This document shows, in pieces, positions 1-9,188 of a stretch of 64,000 nt of DNA. A model generated the notes under the pieces. The model had not been told where the DNA came from and did no database searches. It saw nothing but the letters and a program-made list of their open reading frames with translations. The stretch is from Synergistaceae bacterium UBA5560. GTDB taxonomy: Bacteria > Synergistota > Synergistia > Synergistales > Aminiphilaceae. Position 1 is the stretch's first letter, and each line of letters opens with the position of its first letter. The stretch lies in NCBI GenBank assembly GCA_002425685.1, contig DIMS01000056.1, positions 1 through 64,000 of the forward strand, in the 5' to 3' direction. The position numbers were made by a program, and so were the translations under genes.

Positions 1-114
1 AACTTGATACGGCAGTGAAAGAGCGTTGTTTTCGGCAACCGGCGTTGCCGTTTTCGTCTTCCCGCGCCGAAGCAGGTCATGAAAACGACATCGGAACGCA
101 AAGGAGCGCCGCCC

Positions 115-1008
115 ATGACAAACACAGCCGGATCGGATCTTGCGCTTTTTCAGGTGGACGCCTTCACGGCAACGCCTTTTCGAGGGAATCCCGCCGCCGT
201 GTGCCTTTCCGAAGAACCGCTCCCCGAGGTGACGATGAAGGCCATCGCTGCGGAGATGAACCTCTCCGAGACAGCCTTCGTCTCCCCCATCCGTTCCGCC
301 CCCACCTCCGGAGAGGATTACCACCTCCGATGGTTCACCCCGCTCGTGGAAGTTCCCCTCTGCGGCCACGCCACACTTGCCACGGCAAAGGTTCTTTTCG
401 AAAAGGGGCTCGCTTCGGGGGAGATCGTTCGTTTCGCCACCAGGAGCGGCATTCTCTCCGCACGTAGAGAGGGTACACACATCGTTCTGGACTTCCCCCA
501 GGACCCACCCGTTCCCGCGGACGTTCCGGAGGAAGTGACGAGCGCTCTGGGCATCGCCTCGCCCGCGGAGGAGATCCTCCTCGGGCGAGAAGCGCTTATG
601 CTCCTCCTCCGCCTCCGTTCCCCGGAGGAGGTCAAAGCGCTCTCTCCGGATTTTACACGTCTCTCGAAGATGCGCCTTCCCTATGGCGCCACGGGAGTGA
701 TCGTCACGGCTCCGGAGAAGAGCGGGAACAGCCGCTCGGGACAGGCTTCCTTCGACTTCGTCTCCCGTTACTTCGGCCCCTGGGAGGGGATTGACGAGGA
801 TCCCGTAACGGGGTCCGCACACACCGTTCTCGGTCCCTACTGGGCAAAACGCCTCGGTAAGCGCCGCCTTCTCGCCTTGCAGGCGTCACAACGCGGGGGA
901 GAGCTCCACCTGCGGCTCCCCGGAGAAAACGCACCGGAGGAAGCGAAATCCCGCATGAGCATCTCCGGCGAGGCGGTGATCGTGCTCTCCGGAGCGTTCC
1001 ATCTCTGA
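115..1008 (+). CDS. PhzF-family isomerase/epimerase-like protein
   Basis: A 297-residue protein of the PhzF/diaminopimelate-epimerase-like fold. The N-terminus FQVDAFTATPFRGNPAAV is the family signature, and NLSETAFV carries the conserved acidic residue (Glu52) that acts as general acid/base in PhzF. The second half holds DEDPVTGSAHTVLGPYW, the matching C-lobe motif. Length fits the family (about 260-300). The ATG at 115 is preferred over one 36 bases upstream because AAAGGAG lies 8-9 bases before it. Most PhzF homologues outside phenazine producers have unknown substrates, and no phenazine genes are present, so only the family is assigned. An NhaC antiporter follows on the same strand after about 320 bases. 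Confidence 0.9.
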   Translation: MTNTAGSDLALFQVDAFTATPFRGNPAAVCLSEEPLPEVTMKAIAAEMNLSETAFVSPIRSAPTSGEDYHLRWFTPLVEVPLCGHATLATAKVLFEKGLASGEIVRFATRSGILSARREGTHIVLDFPQDPPVPADVPEEVTSALGIASPAEEILLGREALMLLLRLRSPEEVKALSPDFTRLSKMRLPYGATGVIVTAPEKSGNSRSGQASFDFVSRYFGPWEGIDEDPVTGSAHTVLGPYWAKRLGKRRLLALQASQRGGELHLRLPGENAPEEAKSRMSISGEAVIVLSGAFHL

Positions 1009-1327
1009 CGCGGAGCGGACGCGGGACAGAGACAGGACGTCCCGGACAGGACGAAACCACGGTGCTCCGGCATCCTTCCGGAACACCGTCCTAGGGAAAG
1101 GCAACGGAGAAACATATCTGCAGCGTTGACGAAAGACGTGCAACATCGCTACACTGTGCGCAAACAGAAATTTGTGAGCATTTTTCAAGAAACGCCGCAA
1201 AACAAAGAGGGGAGGGATGCGAAGGCACAAGAAAAGAAAAGCAGGGAATCGCACCGCAAACCACCATGTTTCCGCGTACCGCTTCGAAACGAAACGTTCC
1301 ATCTCGATCTCGAAGGGAGGCATTTCG
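1009..1327 (+). promoter_or_regulatory. Intergenic region with probable promoter for nhaC
   Basis: About 320 bases without a gene. A sigma-70-like promoter is visible: TTGACG (1126-1131), an 18-base spacer and TACACT (1150-1155). This implies a leader of about 165 bases before the antiporter start. An imperfect hairpin (1059-1070 with 1078-1089) follows the PhzF gene but has no T-tract, so it is not called a terminator. Confidence 0.45.
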
Positions 1328-2845
1328 GTGAATACCACGGATTCCCGCAAAACCCCGAGTCTTGGCCTTTCTATTCTTGTCTTTGTCGTTATCGCCGCCT
1401 GCATCGGATATGGCATCCTGGGTCTTGGTCTGGACGCCCATATGCCCATTCTCGTGGCGGCCCTCTTCGCAGCCTGCGTCGGTTTCTTCGTCCTCCGCGT
1501 ACCCTGGAGCGCCATTGAGGAAGGAATGCTCACAAGCATCACCGTTGCCCTTCAGGCGACGGTGATTCTCATGATCGTGGGCATCCTCATCGGAACCTGG
1601 ATTCTTGGAGGCGTCGTTCCGGGCCTGATCTCCTACGGCCTGGCGATCCTCAAACCCTCTATCTTCCTCGTGGCGACACTCCTCATCTGCTCCATCGTCT
1701 CTCTCGCGACGGGATCCTCCTGGACCACCTCCGGAACGGTGGGCATCGCCATGCTCGGCATCGCCAACGGCCTCGGCATTCCCGCTCCTCTTGCCGCGGG
1801 CGTCATCATCTCCGGTGCCTACTTCGGCGACAAGATGTCCCCCCTCTCCGACACGACGAACCTGGCGCCCGCCGTGGCGGGATCGACCCTCTTCGACCAC
1901 ATCCGGGCCATGTGCTGGACCACCGGCCCCTCCTACCTGATCGTCCTTGTCACCCTCGCCGTGATCGGGACAAAATATGGAGGCGGTACGGTCGACACAA
2001 GCCGCGTCGCCGCCATCCAGGCCCTACTCGGAGGAGAGTTCTCCATCTCCCTGCTCTGTCTCGTCCCTCCCATCTTGGTCATCGCCTCGGCGATCCTGAA
2101 GATCCCCGCCATCCCCGGACTATTCGTCGGTGTAGTCGCAGGATGTCTCATGGCCGCAGCAAGCGGTTTCGGCATCGCGGACATTCTCGGCGCAGCCCAC
2201 TACGGCTACGAATCCACTTTCGCCGCCGAGGTGGCCGGCGCGGCGGATGAAGCAGCCGTAACGGCGCTCCTCGCAGGAAAGGGCATCACCATCGCCCCTG
2301 ACCTGGCCAAGGAAGTGGGAGAGATGATCTCCAAACTGGTCAACCGGGGCGGCATGGACTCCATGATGTGGTCCATCTCCCTCATCTTCGTGGCCCTTTC
2401 CCTGGGTGGCATCATGGAAGCCTGCGGCTTCCTGGAGGTCATCATCGGCACCGTCACGAAGAACATCCGGAAAGTGGGAACCCTCGTGGCGGCAGTCGTG
2501 GCCAGCTCGGTGATCTCCAACGTCTTCCTCGGCGACCAGTATCTCTCCCTGGTCATTCCGGGACGCATGTTCAAGACCACCTTCGAGAAAACGGGGCTCG
2601 CACCGCGCATGCTCTCCAGGACCCTGGAGGATGCGGGAACTCTCACGTCCGCACTCGTCCCCTGGAATACCTGCGGCGCTTACCAGTCCTCCGTACTTGG
2701 CGTCGCCACCCTCGCCTATGCGCCCTATGCGTTCCTCAACTACATCAACCCCCTGGTGGCCATCCTGCTGACCTACCTGGGCATCGGAATCTACTGGCGC
2801 AACGAGAAGGGCGAGGATGTGATCGCACGGAAAGCAGACTTCTAG
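1328..2845 (+). CDS. nhaC: Na+/H+ antiporter, NhaC family
   Basis: A polytopic membrane protein of 505 residues in the NhaC/ion-transporter superfamily. Family landmarks are ATGSSWTTSGTVGIA, the GAYFGDKMSPLSDTTNLAP stretch with conserved charged and polar residues, and a C-terminal ALVPWNTCGAY segment. About 11-12 hydrophobic segments can be counted. A hydrophilic Ala/Glu-rich loop near the middle (AADEAAVTALLAGKG) separates the two halves. The start is a GTG with GGGAGG eight bases upstream; upstream in-frame ATGs would add a basic, non-membrane tail. Members exchange external Na+ (or substrate) for cytoplasmic H+; some relatives swap amino-acid fermentation products (malate/lactate type), so the substrate is not certain. 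A strong terminator follows. Confidence 0.88.
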   Translation: MNTTDSRKTPSLGLSILVFVVIAACIGYGILGLGLDAHMPILVAALFAACVGFFVLRVPWSAIEEGMLTSITVALQATVILMIVGILIGTWILGGVVPGLISYGLAILKPSIFLVATLLICSIVSLATGSSWTTSGTVGIAMLGIANGLGIPAPLAAGVIISGAYFGDKMSPLSDTTNLAPAVAGSTLFDHIRAMCWTTGPSYLIVLVTLAVIGTKYGGGTVDTSRVAAIQALLGGEFSISLLCLVPPILVIASAILKIPAIPGLFVGVVAGCLMAAASGFGIADILGAAHYGYESTFAAEVAGAADEAAVTALLAGKGITIAPDLAKEVGEMISKLVNRGGMDSMMWSISLIFVALSLGGIMEACGFLEVIIGTVTKNIRKVGTLVAAVVASSVISNVFLGDQYLSLVIPGRMFKTTFEKTGLAPRMLSRTLEDAGTLTSALVPWNTCGAYQSSVLGVATLAYAPYAFLNYINPLVAILLTYLGIGIYWRNEKGEDVIARKADF

Positions 2846-2966
2846 CCGGTTTCTCTCCATCGCAGGAATCGGGGGAATCGGCGGCGACAGCGGGCGTTGG
2901 TTCCTTCCCGTCGAAGAATGCGTGAAGTGCTTTCGACAGCGGTCATTCGACAGGTCACGCTGTGCT

Positions 2967-3005
2967 CGTCCCTCCGGAGTGTTCCTCCGGAGGGACGAAT
3001 TTTTT
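2967..3005 (+). terminator. Rho-independent terminator after nhaC
   Basis: A perfect 13-bp stem (CGTCCCTCCGGAG with its complement, arms 2967-2979 and 2985-2997), a five-base loop and a run of six T. It ends the antiporter transcript and isolates it from the two-component system downstream. Confidence 0.9.
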
Positions 3006-3103
3006 CCCCACACCCGGAACAGCCATTCCTCGAAAAACCGGATCGAAATCCACCCGGGGCGGCATCTCGCACCCATGCACCCTCACTTCCGTCCATACAC
3101 ACA

Positions 3104-3134
3104 TTGGCCCTCCCGGCTCACTCTCGTCTATAAT
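3104..3134 (+). promoter_or_regulatory. Probable promoter of the two-component operon
   Basis: A perfect TATAAT at 3129-3134 with TTGGCC at 3104-3109 (19-base spacer, weak -35). It lies about 50 bases before the histidine kinase start and downstream of the preceding terminator. Confidence 0.5.
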
Positions 3135-3185
3135 GCCCCTGAAACTCCGAAATGAACGCCGTCTCCCAGGGGGGTCCCCAGGACA

Positions 3186-4574
3186 ATGAAACGCGAACGA
3201 GAAAGACCGTCGCACGCCGCCCTTTCCTCCGGCCCGGTCGGGGCACTCCTTCTTCTCCTCTGGCTCCTTTCCCAGTTCTTCGACCAGCCGGTCCGCCACG
3301 TGCTTTCCTTTTTCGAACTCGCCGCGGAGAGGGACGACAGCGGTTTTCTCTTCGCCGCGGCGGGTATTCTCGTGCTGACCAACGCAGCCCGGGCTCTTCT
3401 CCTCTACGAAGGGTGGTTTCTTCTCGCCGACGCCTCCGCGTCGACGTTCCGCCGCCCCTTCCTGAAGCGCCTTCTTCCCCTGTTTGCCGTGCCTCTCTGT
3501 TATCAGCTCGTGGTCTTTCTCGACTTTCCGAGTGCCCCCCACTTCGGCATTCCCGCCATCCTGAGTCTGGTGAGCGTGCTTCTCATCCAGATCCTCACCA
3601 GGGACGTGTCCAGCTTGGTAAATCAGGTCCTCCCTCTGGGCATTCTCCTTTTCTCCTTCCAGTGGCTGGATGTGATCCCTCTTCTCACTCCCTGGGGATT
3701 CGGCTGGGGAGAACTGTCGCTGACCCTCAAACAACTGGCGTTCCTCCTTGGAAAGGAAAACGTGCTGAACGGTATGGCCCTCATCTCTTTCCTCGGCGTC
3801 TTCGCGGGGGCACTCGTCACCACGGAACTTTTGGCGAGCTACGAAAAACAGCTGGCCCAGCTCCGGCGGATCCGGAACCAGGAACGCGAACTCTCTCGTC
3901 TCCGCGAAGCGGAGCTGCAGGCCCGAGCCACGGAGGAGATGCAACGCCTCGTCCATGATCTGAAGCGCCCGCTCACCACCGTCACAGGGCTTGCGGACGT
4001 GCTTGCCGCGTCCCTTCCTCCGGGAAAGGACGCCCATCACGTGAGGGAAATCCTCCGGGCATCCACAACGATGAACCAGATGATCTCGGAGCTCCTCGAC
4101 CCCAGGGTTCAACGCCCGGTACGAATGAGCGGGCTTCTGGATTACGCACTGAGCCAGATTCGCCCCCACCCCTGGAGCAAAGCCATCGCGCTCGACACCG
4201 AAAGCGCCGGGAAAGCGTGGATTTCGGCGAATATGGTCCGCCTCTCCAGGGCGCTGGTAAACCTCCTGGACAACGCCCACCGGGCGACGGAAAACCATGC
4301 CACGCCAAGGATTCTCCTGGGGAGTGCCCTCGATCCGGAACGGGGGCGGGTGCAGGTCTTCGTGGAGGACAACGGCTCGGGCATGGAAACTCCACCACGG
4401 CCGCGGCGCTCCGGGTGGGGCTCCACGGGACTCGGTCTTGCCTTTGTGGAGGAGGTCGTGCGGGAACACGGAGGAACCCTTGAATACGGCAGAAGCGATG
4501 CGCTCGGTGGAGCAGCCGTTGCAGTGGACTTGCCTCTTTTGTTCTTCGGGGAGAGTGGGGAAGAGGCGTCATGA
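3186..4574 (+). CDS. Membrane sensor histidine kinase
   Basis: A 462-residue sensor kinase. Residues 1-215 form about six hydrophobic segments with no obvious periplasmic sensing domain or PAS domain. A coiled-coil-like linker (about 218-250, LASYEKQLAQLRRIRNQE) leads to the phospho-acceptor H-box VHDLKRPLTTV with His257. The ATP-binding domain has the N-box LVNLLDNAHRA (Asn363), G1 VEDNGSGM (Asp395) and G2 STGLGLAFV. The response regulator gene overlaps its stop by four bases (ATGA), so the two are translationally coupled. The ligand is unknown: the membrane-integral input suggests sensing within or near the membrane, and no target gene is identifiable next to the pair. Confidence 0.9.
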   Translation: MKRERERPSHAALSSGPVGALLLLLWLLSQFFDQPVRHVLSFFELAAERDDSGFLFAAAGILVLTNAARALLLYEGWFLLADASASTFRRPFLKRLLPLFAVPLCYQLVVFLDFPSAPHFGIPAILSLVSVLLIQILTRDVSSLVNQVLPLGILLFSFQWLDVIPLLTPWGFGWGELSLTLKQLAFLLGKENVLNGMALISFLGVFAGALVTTELLASYEKQLAQLRRIRNQERELSRLREAELQARATEEMQRLVHDLKRPLTTVTGLADVLAASLPPGKDAHHVREILRASTTMNQMISELLDPRVQRPVRMSGLLDYALSQIRPHPWSKAIALDTESAGKAWISANMVRLSRALVNLLDNAHRATENHATPRILLGSALDPERGRVQVFVEDNGSGMETPPRPRRSGWGSTGLGLAFVEEVVREHGGTLEYGRSDALGGAAVAVDLPLLFFGESGEEAS

Positions 4575-5191
4575 GCCTCTATCTCGGCGCTCTGGACGAC
4601 GATCGGAGCATCCTCTACACCCTGGAGGCCATGGCGGTCTCCCAGGGGTGGGAGATGTGCACCACCACAGATCCAGAGGAAGCCCTCTCCTGGATCCGGG
4701 AGGATCGTCTCGACATCCTCCTCGTGGACTACCACATGCCGGTGCTGAGCGGTGCGGAGGTCATCCGGCGTGCGCGGGAGATGTCGGGATCGGTAGTGTT
4801 GCTCGTGCTCACCGTGGAGGAATCGACAACGGTGGCGAAGGAGCTTCTCCTGACGGGCGCCGACGACTTCGTGAGCAAACCCGTCCGTCTCGCGGACTTC
4901 GCCTCCCGGATCCGCCTTCACGGGGAGCTTGCGCGCTATCGGCGGGACATGCGGAAGGACGCTCCGCGAAAGGGCATCAGCGAGGTCACGCTCCGCCGTG
5001 TGCAGGATCTCCTTCGGAAAGAGGTTGTCCCTTTCGACGTGCGCGCCGTTGCGGCCGCGCTCGGTCTCGCCTACCCCACGGCCCATCGCTATCTGGAATA
5101 TCTGGTCGAGCGGGGAAGCGCCCTCCGCATCCAGGAGGATCCGGAGGGCAAGCCGGGACGCCCCCGTTTTCGCTACTGCCGCGTTCCCTGA
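4571..5191 (+). CDS. Response regulator, CitB/DcuR-like architecture
   Basis: A 206-residue regulator. The receiver domain (1-120) has the acidic pocket LDDDR (Asp10/Asp11), the phospho-acceptor Asp53 in LLVDYHMP, Thr81 and Lys103 (SKPV). The C-terminal 80 residues contain a helix-turn-helix (VRAVAAALGLAYPTAHRYLEYL), the kind of output seen in the CitB/DcuR/DpiA group. Those regulators usually control organic-acid uptake and fermentation, but their kinases normally carry an extracytoplasmic PAS domain, which the partner here lacks. It overlaps the kinase gene by four bases. Target genes cannot be read from the context. Confidence 0.88.
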   Translation: MSLYLGALDDDRSILYTLEAMAVSQGWEMCTTTDPEEALSWIREDRLDILLVDYHMPVLSGAEVIRRAREMSGSVVLLVLTVEESTTVAKELLLTGADDFVSKPVRLADFASRIRLHGELARYRRDMRKDAPRKGISEVTLRRVQDLLRKEVVPFDVRAVAAALGLAYPTAHRYLEYLVERGSALRIQEDPEGKPGRPRFRYCRVP

Positions 5192-5334
5192 CGCATTCCG
5201 AGAAGCACGACAAACACTGCGGACACGTCTCCGCCCCCTGGGATAAGGAACAAAATCGAGGGGACTGCCGCGACCTCGGTACATCCCGAACAGAAGAGGG
5301 TCGCACGTGAGGAGGAAGGCTGCGCTCCATCACG

Positions 5335-6171
5335 TTACACCCGGCGGATCTTCCCCTTCCGCATGTCCGTGACGTCTCCGGCGAGTCTGTCGAGGAAGGC
5401 CAGACTCCTCCGCAGAAAGGTCGTCTCGTCCTCTTCGGGATCGTCCTGAATGACCTCCAGACAGAGCACCGGCGGACGTTCTCCGGCGGCAAGGGCATCG
5501 GCGAAGGCGGACCAGTCCACCACACCCTTTCCGAGCGCCCAGTGTCGGTCGTCGAGACCGTCGTTGTCGGAGAGATGGAGCGCGAAAAGTCTGTCGCCAT
5601 ATTTCCGCAGCAGAGAAAAGGGCCGCTCTTCCTGGAGCCGCCCGTGGGACGTGTCGTAACACAGCCCGAGCGAGGGACTGGCGACACCGTCGAGAAGGTA
5701 GTCCAAAAACTCCAGTCGATCCGTGTTCTCCAGGGCGATACGGACACCGCTACGGCGGGCTTCCTCGACGAGCGCCACCATGGCGTCGAGTCCGGCTTCG
5801 GTGGGCGCAGGGAGATCCAGATAATAGGAGATGTGCATGACCAGGGTGGGAATGCCGAACTCCGCGCAGTCGCGGATCCATTCCGTGACATTTCCGACAA
5901 GCCGGCGACGCCGTGTGCCGTCGTCGGACCAGATGTCGTTGGCGTCGAGATACGGGACGTGGATGTTTTCGATGCGGAGCCCCTTGTTTCTCACAAGCCG
6001 AACCAGATCGGCCTTGCCGTGTTCGGAAAAGGCCAAAGCATCCCCCCACCAGAGCATGAGAGAATCGAATCCGGCACTGCGAACGCTTTCCAGTCGTTCT
6101 TCAAGGGGCTTCAGATACCCGTACCAGGAAAATATTCCCCGCCGGTGCCCGTCGTCCACGATGCATCTCAT
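5335..6171 (-). CDS. Sugar-phosphate isomerase/epimerase-like TIM barrel
   Basis: A 278-residue protein of the xylose-isomerase-like TIM-barrel (AP endonuclease 2) family. Metal-site motifs characteristic of the fold are recognizable: Glu in IALENTD, Asp/His in CYDTSHGRL, His in LFALHLSDNDG, and the terminal Glu in LCLEVIQDD. Family members isomerize or epimerize sugars, inosose or hydroxypyruvate; the substrate cannot be named from sequence. The start chosen (MRCIVDDGH) matches the usual N-terminus; an upstream ATG would add 23 residues. It is convergent with the response regulator and lies 109 bases downstream of the protease gene, which points the same way but is functionally unrelated. 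Confidence 0.8.
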   Translation of the reverse strand: MRCIVDDGHRRGIFSWYGYLKPLEERLESVRSAGFDSLMLWWGDALAFSEHGKADLVRLVRNKGLRIENIHVPYLDANDIWSDDGTRRRRLVGNVTEWIRDCAEFGIPTLVMHISYYLDLPAPTEAGLDAMVALVEEARRSGVRIALENTDRLEFLDYLLDGVASPSLGLCYDTSHGRLQEERPFSLLRKYGDRLFALHLSDNDGLDDRHWALGKGVVDWSAFADALAAGERPPVLCLEVIQDDPEEDETTFLRRSLAFLDRLAGDVTDMRKGKIRRV

Positions 6172-6280
6172 CGCCTTTCGTTCGCGGAGCGGAAGCGGTT
6201 TCGCCGCACCACCGCACAAAGATATGCCTCCGCTCCGCAAGAACGCCCTCGAACGAGAGTGCTCCTTTCAGGGGACACTC

Positions 6281-8863
6281 CTAGAACCGTTTTCTCCTGC
6301 AGAGCAGCGTTATTGTCAAGGGTAACAGAAAGAGCAGCAATTCGCCAGTCGAAATACCCAGGGAACATCCTCCTCCATCCGCGGGGAGAACACTCTCGCA
6401 TTTCTCCCACACCGTGAAGGTCACCACATAGTGGTCCGCCTCCTCGCTCACCAGCACACCGTAGGGTGGCTCCGAAGCCTCGGGATCATCAGGAAGAACG
6501 ACGCGGAACTCCTGCAGGAAGAGCACCACCGTTCCAGAGGAATCCGCCTGGGCAAAGCGGTCGGGCAGATAGTCGTGACAGAGAAACGCCTCGGGGGCGG
6601 TGCTCTCTCCGGCAAAGAGAGCGAAATGACTCTCCAGCTCCTCGATACCACGATGGGAGGAGTCGTTTCCGAGAGCCTTCGCCCGGAGAACGAAACGCAG
6701 GTCTCCCAGAACGAGGGACCCCCGGTAGGATTCCTCCTTGGGAATGATTTCGAGGCGAAGCCGCGCGGCCTGGTAGAAATACGCGCCCTCGATGCTTCCG
6801 TAGTAGTCCACCCATCCGTACCGCTCATCCTCTTCGTCGAAATCGTCGGGACGAATGCGGATCTCCTTCGGGCCGCTTTCCGAGAGATTGCGGTGTCCTG
6901 CCACGAGGGAGAAGGTCACCTCCGCTTCAGGTGGCTTCTCCGGCTCCGCCGCGGTGCCAATTCGTCCCTCCGCCTTGGAGGCGCCGCTCCATCGCCGGAA
7001 AAAAAGCGGCAGTTCCGCCTCGCCGTCAGGCGTCTCCTCGGGACGCTCCAGAGACGCAAAGGGGAGCACCTGTACGGGAAGCGTCTTCACGGCGCGTGCA
7101 CCCGTTGCATCCTCCACGGTGACCCGTGCCGTGTATGCCTTGGCGAAGGCGTAGGAGTGCGTGGCCTGGGAGGCGGAACCGGTGCGCACCACCGTACGGT
7201 CACCGAAATCGAACCAGTACGTGTAGGGGAGCATTCCCCCCGCGACAACCGCGGCGAACGTCACCTGCTCCTCCGCGAAGGGAGTACGGTCGGTATATAG
7301 TCTGTCAACTCTCAGGTCTGTCGAGGGTTCCGGCACACCTCCGGCAAAGGCCTTGATGCAGGCGTTTGTCCGCTCCGCTCCCTCGAAGGATGCGGTTGTG
7401 AGGTCCGAAAAGAGCACCCCGTCGGCACTCCAGTAGCTCTGACCGGCCTCTGCCGTGGCATTGTTACGGTACCATTCGTCCCCGATGGGCATCTCCACCG
7501 CCGCTGGGTAGGCGTACTCCGGATTGTGGAGCGCCACGACGACGGCAAATGGCCCGGCGGAAACCGTCACACCATGCTCGAGTTCCACCAGGTAGTAGCC
7601 CGGGTAGGTTTTCGTGCCCCGAGCCGCCTCATAGGGGGCGAGCCCTCCCGAAACGGGGAATCCTCCGAAGGCTGGAAGCACATACACCGTGTAGTCCGTT
7701 TCGAGGTCCGTCGTATAAAAGCTCACCGCAGTGATCTCTTCCTCTCTCGCGGCAACAAAGACGTTGGCAAGCCACACGTCCTTCCCTCCGTCGAGACTGA
7801 CGTTGGCGGTCATCCCCAGCGGATCGTACTGATGGATGGTGGCATAGGTGTTCGGTGCCGCACGGAAGGCCGTTCCCTCCACAAGGCTCATGTCATGGTA
7901 GGAGATCCAGAAGTAGCCGCCGTCTCCCCAGTTGCTGGAATAGCTGTTCTTGGCGAGCCAGGCTCCGTCCCCGGGGGGCATTTCGCCAAAACGCTCCCGG
8001 GGAAAAGCATCGTCCCAGCCCACGAGCATTACCAGATGATTGACCAGCTCCGGACCGTCGGGGGCATTGCAATAGTACGCAAAGGTCTTTGGATTGTAAT
8101 AGGAGAAAAGGTCTTCATTGAAACAGATGGAAACCGCACCGTCCTCGTAGAGGATCCGCTTCAGAGCGTCCCGGGAAAAGCGGGACGGATCCGCAGGAGG
8201 TACGTCGAGGGATTCCGGGTAGGGTTTCGCCGAGAGAACATGCACCCACGCGGCCTCTTTGAGGATTTTCTTGCCCGAAGGCAACACATAGTCCTCGGGA
8301 ACCTTTCCCTCCACATCCGTTCCGAAGGGAAGATCCACAATATCCACAGGACTGTCCCCACGGGCAAGGACTGCCACACTCACCAGCGTGTCCCCTCCGT
8401 GGTCGGCGAATCCTCCGGGATAGTCGTAGTCCTCGGGGAGGTCGAAGGTCTCGAAGGCCGTGGCGGAAAAGGCGGCGAAGGCGAGATGCCATTCGGAAAA
8501 ATCCCGGTTCTCCCCGGGAAGCAGATTGGACTCGAAGGAGCCCAGCGTGGCAAAGGCCCAGCAAAGCCCTGAAGGCGTCTGGAGCTGCACGGGATTCACT
8601 CTTCCCGCCCCCCGGAGATCGAAGCGGGAAGGGAGCACGTCCTTCGTTCCGGACATTTTTTCCCGTGTGGATGCGGCAGTGAAAAGGGCGTTCCAGTTCA
8701 AGGTACCGAAGTCAACAGGTCCCCGAACGCTCCGGGAAGGGCTCGGAAGAATCTCCGCACGACCGCCCTCCGTTCCTCCCCAAAGGGGCGCGACCCCACA
8801 GAGAAACACCAGGGCGAGAAGGGTGGCGCCAAGACACCCTGCCTTTTTTCCTCCACGCATCAT
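6281..8863 (-). CDS. Secreted papain-family (C1) protease with lectin-like and PKD domains and Synergist-CTERM anchor
   Basis: An 860-residue exported protease. Residues 1-30 are a signal peptide. The C1 peptidase domain (about 75-330) shows the full catalytic set: oxyanion Gln95 and nucleophile Cys101 in QTPSGLCWAFA, His276 in VNHLVMLVGWDD, and Asn306 in AKNSYSSNWGDGGYFWISY. Residues about 345-510 resemble the lectin-like domain commonly joined to bacterial C1 proteases, and about 525-610 a PKD-like beta domain (YWFDFGDRT). The C-terminus, GGGCSLGISTGE plus a hydrophobic helix and CRRKRF, matches the Synergist-CTERM sorting signal. The AGGAG ribosome site sits eight bases before the start. 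Known function of relatives is extracellular protein degradation; here probably feeding amino-acid fermentation. Confidence 0.93.
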   Translation of the reverse strand: MMRGGKKAGCLGATLLALVFLCGVAPLWGGTEGGRAEILPSPSRSVRGPVDFGTLNWNALFTAASTREKMSGTKDVLPSRFDLRGAGRVNPVQLQTPSGLCWAFATLGSFESNLLPGENRDFSEWHLAFAAFSATAFETFDLPEDYDYPGGFADHGGDTLVSVAVLARGDSPVDIVDLPFGTDVEGKVPEDYVLPSGKKILKEAAWVHVLSAKPYPESLDVPPADPSRFSRDALKRILYEDGAVSICFNEDLFSYYNPKTFAYYCNAPDGPELVNHLVMLVGWDDAFPRERFGEMPPGDGAWLAKNSYSSNWGDGGYFWISYHDMSLVEGTAFRAAPNTYATIHQYDPLGMTANVSLDGGKDVWLANVFVAAREEEITAVSFYTTDLETDYTVYVLPAFGGFPVSGGLAPYEAARGTKTYPGYYLVELEHGVTVSAGPFAVVVALHNPEYAYPAAVEMPIGDEWYRNNATAEAGQSYWSADGVLFSDLTTASFEGAERTNACIKAFAGGVPEPSTDLRVDRLYTDRTPFAEEQVTFAAVVAGGMLPYTYWFDFGDRTVVRTGSASQATHSYAFAKAYTARVTVEDATGARAVKTLPVQVLPFASLERPEETPDGEAELPLFFRRWSGASKAEGRIGTAAEPEKPPEAEVTFSLVAGHRNLSESGPKEIRIRPDDFDEEDERYGWVDYYGSIEGAYFYQAARLRLEIIPKEESYRGSLVLGDLRFVLRAKALGNDSSHRGIEELESHFALFAGESTAPEAFLCHDYLPDRFAQADSSGTVVLFLQEFRVVLPDDPEASEPPYGVLVSEEADHYVVTFTVWEKCESVLPADGGGCSLGISTGELLLFLLPLTITLLCRRKRF

Positions 8864-9188
8864 ATCTTCATCTCCTCTCAGACACCTTCATCCGGTGCAT
8901 TCCGAGATCGGGAGAATGCCACCGTAAACACCAACAGGGGCACCCCTGCAGGAAACACCGCTTGCGGAAGCCCCCGCTCAAGGCGTAGTATGAAGAACAG
9001 GACTCTTGGCACAATGCCACGCGGCTTTTGATAAAGTACAAAAGCGAAACACTCTTTCAGCGGCATCGGAACGGCATCTTCTCCACCGACGGGGTTCTCC
9101 CGGGCCGCGCAGGTTTTTTGTACGATCTCCCTTCGGGACGAAGCGGCCACGACCGCCACACAGAGAAGGCGAAAGGTGGTGATGCGCG
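8864..9188. promoter_or_regulatory. Divergent intergenic region with inverted repeat
   Basis: A gap of 325 bases between the protease gene and the PucR regulator. It holds an inverted repeat GCTTTTG-8-CAAAAGC (9024-9045), a plausible operator, and a TTGGCA (9006-9011) that could be a -35 for the regulator, though no good -10 follows. No open frame in it looks coding. Confidence 0.35.

Noticed and set aside
1059..1089. Imperfect hairpin after the PhzF gene as a terminator
   Set aside because: One mismatch in the stem and no T-tract on either strand.
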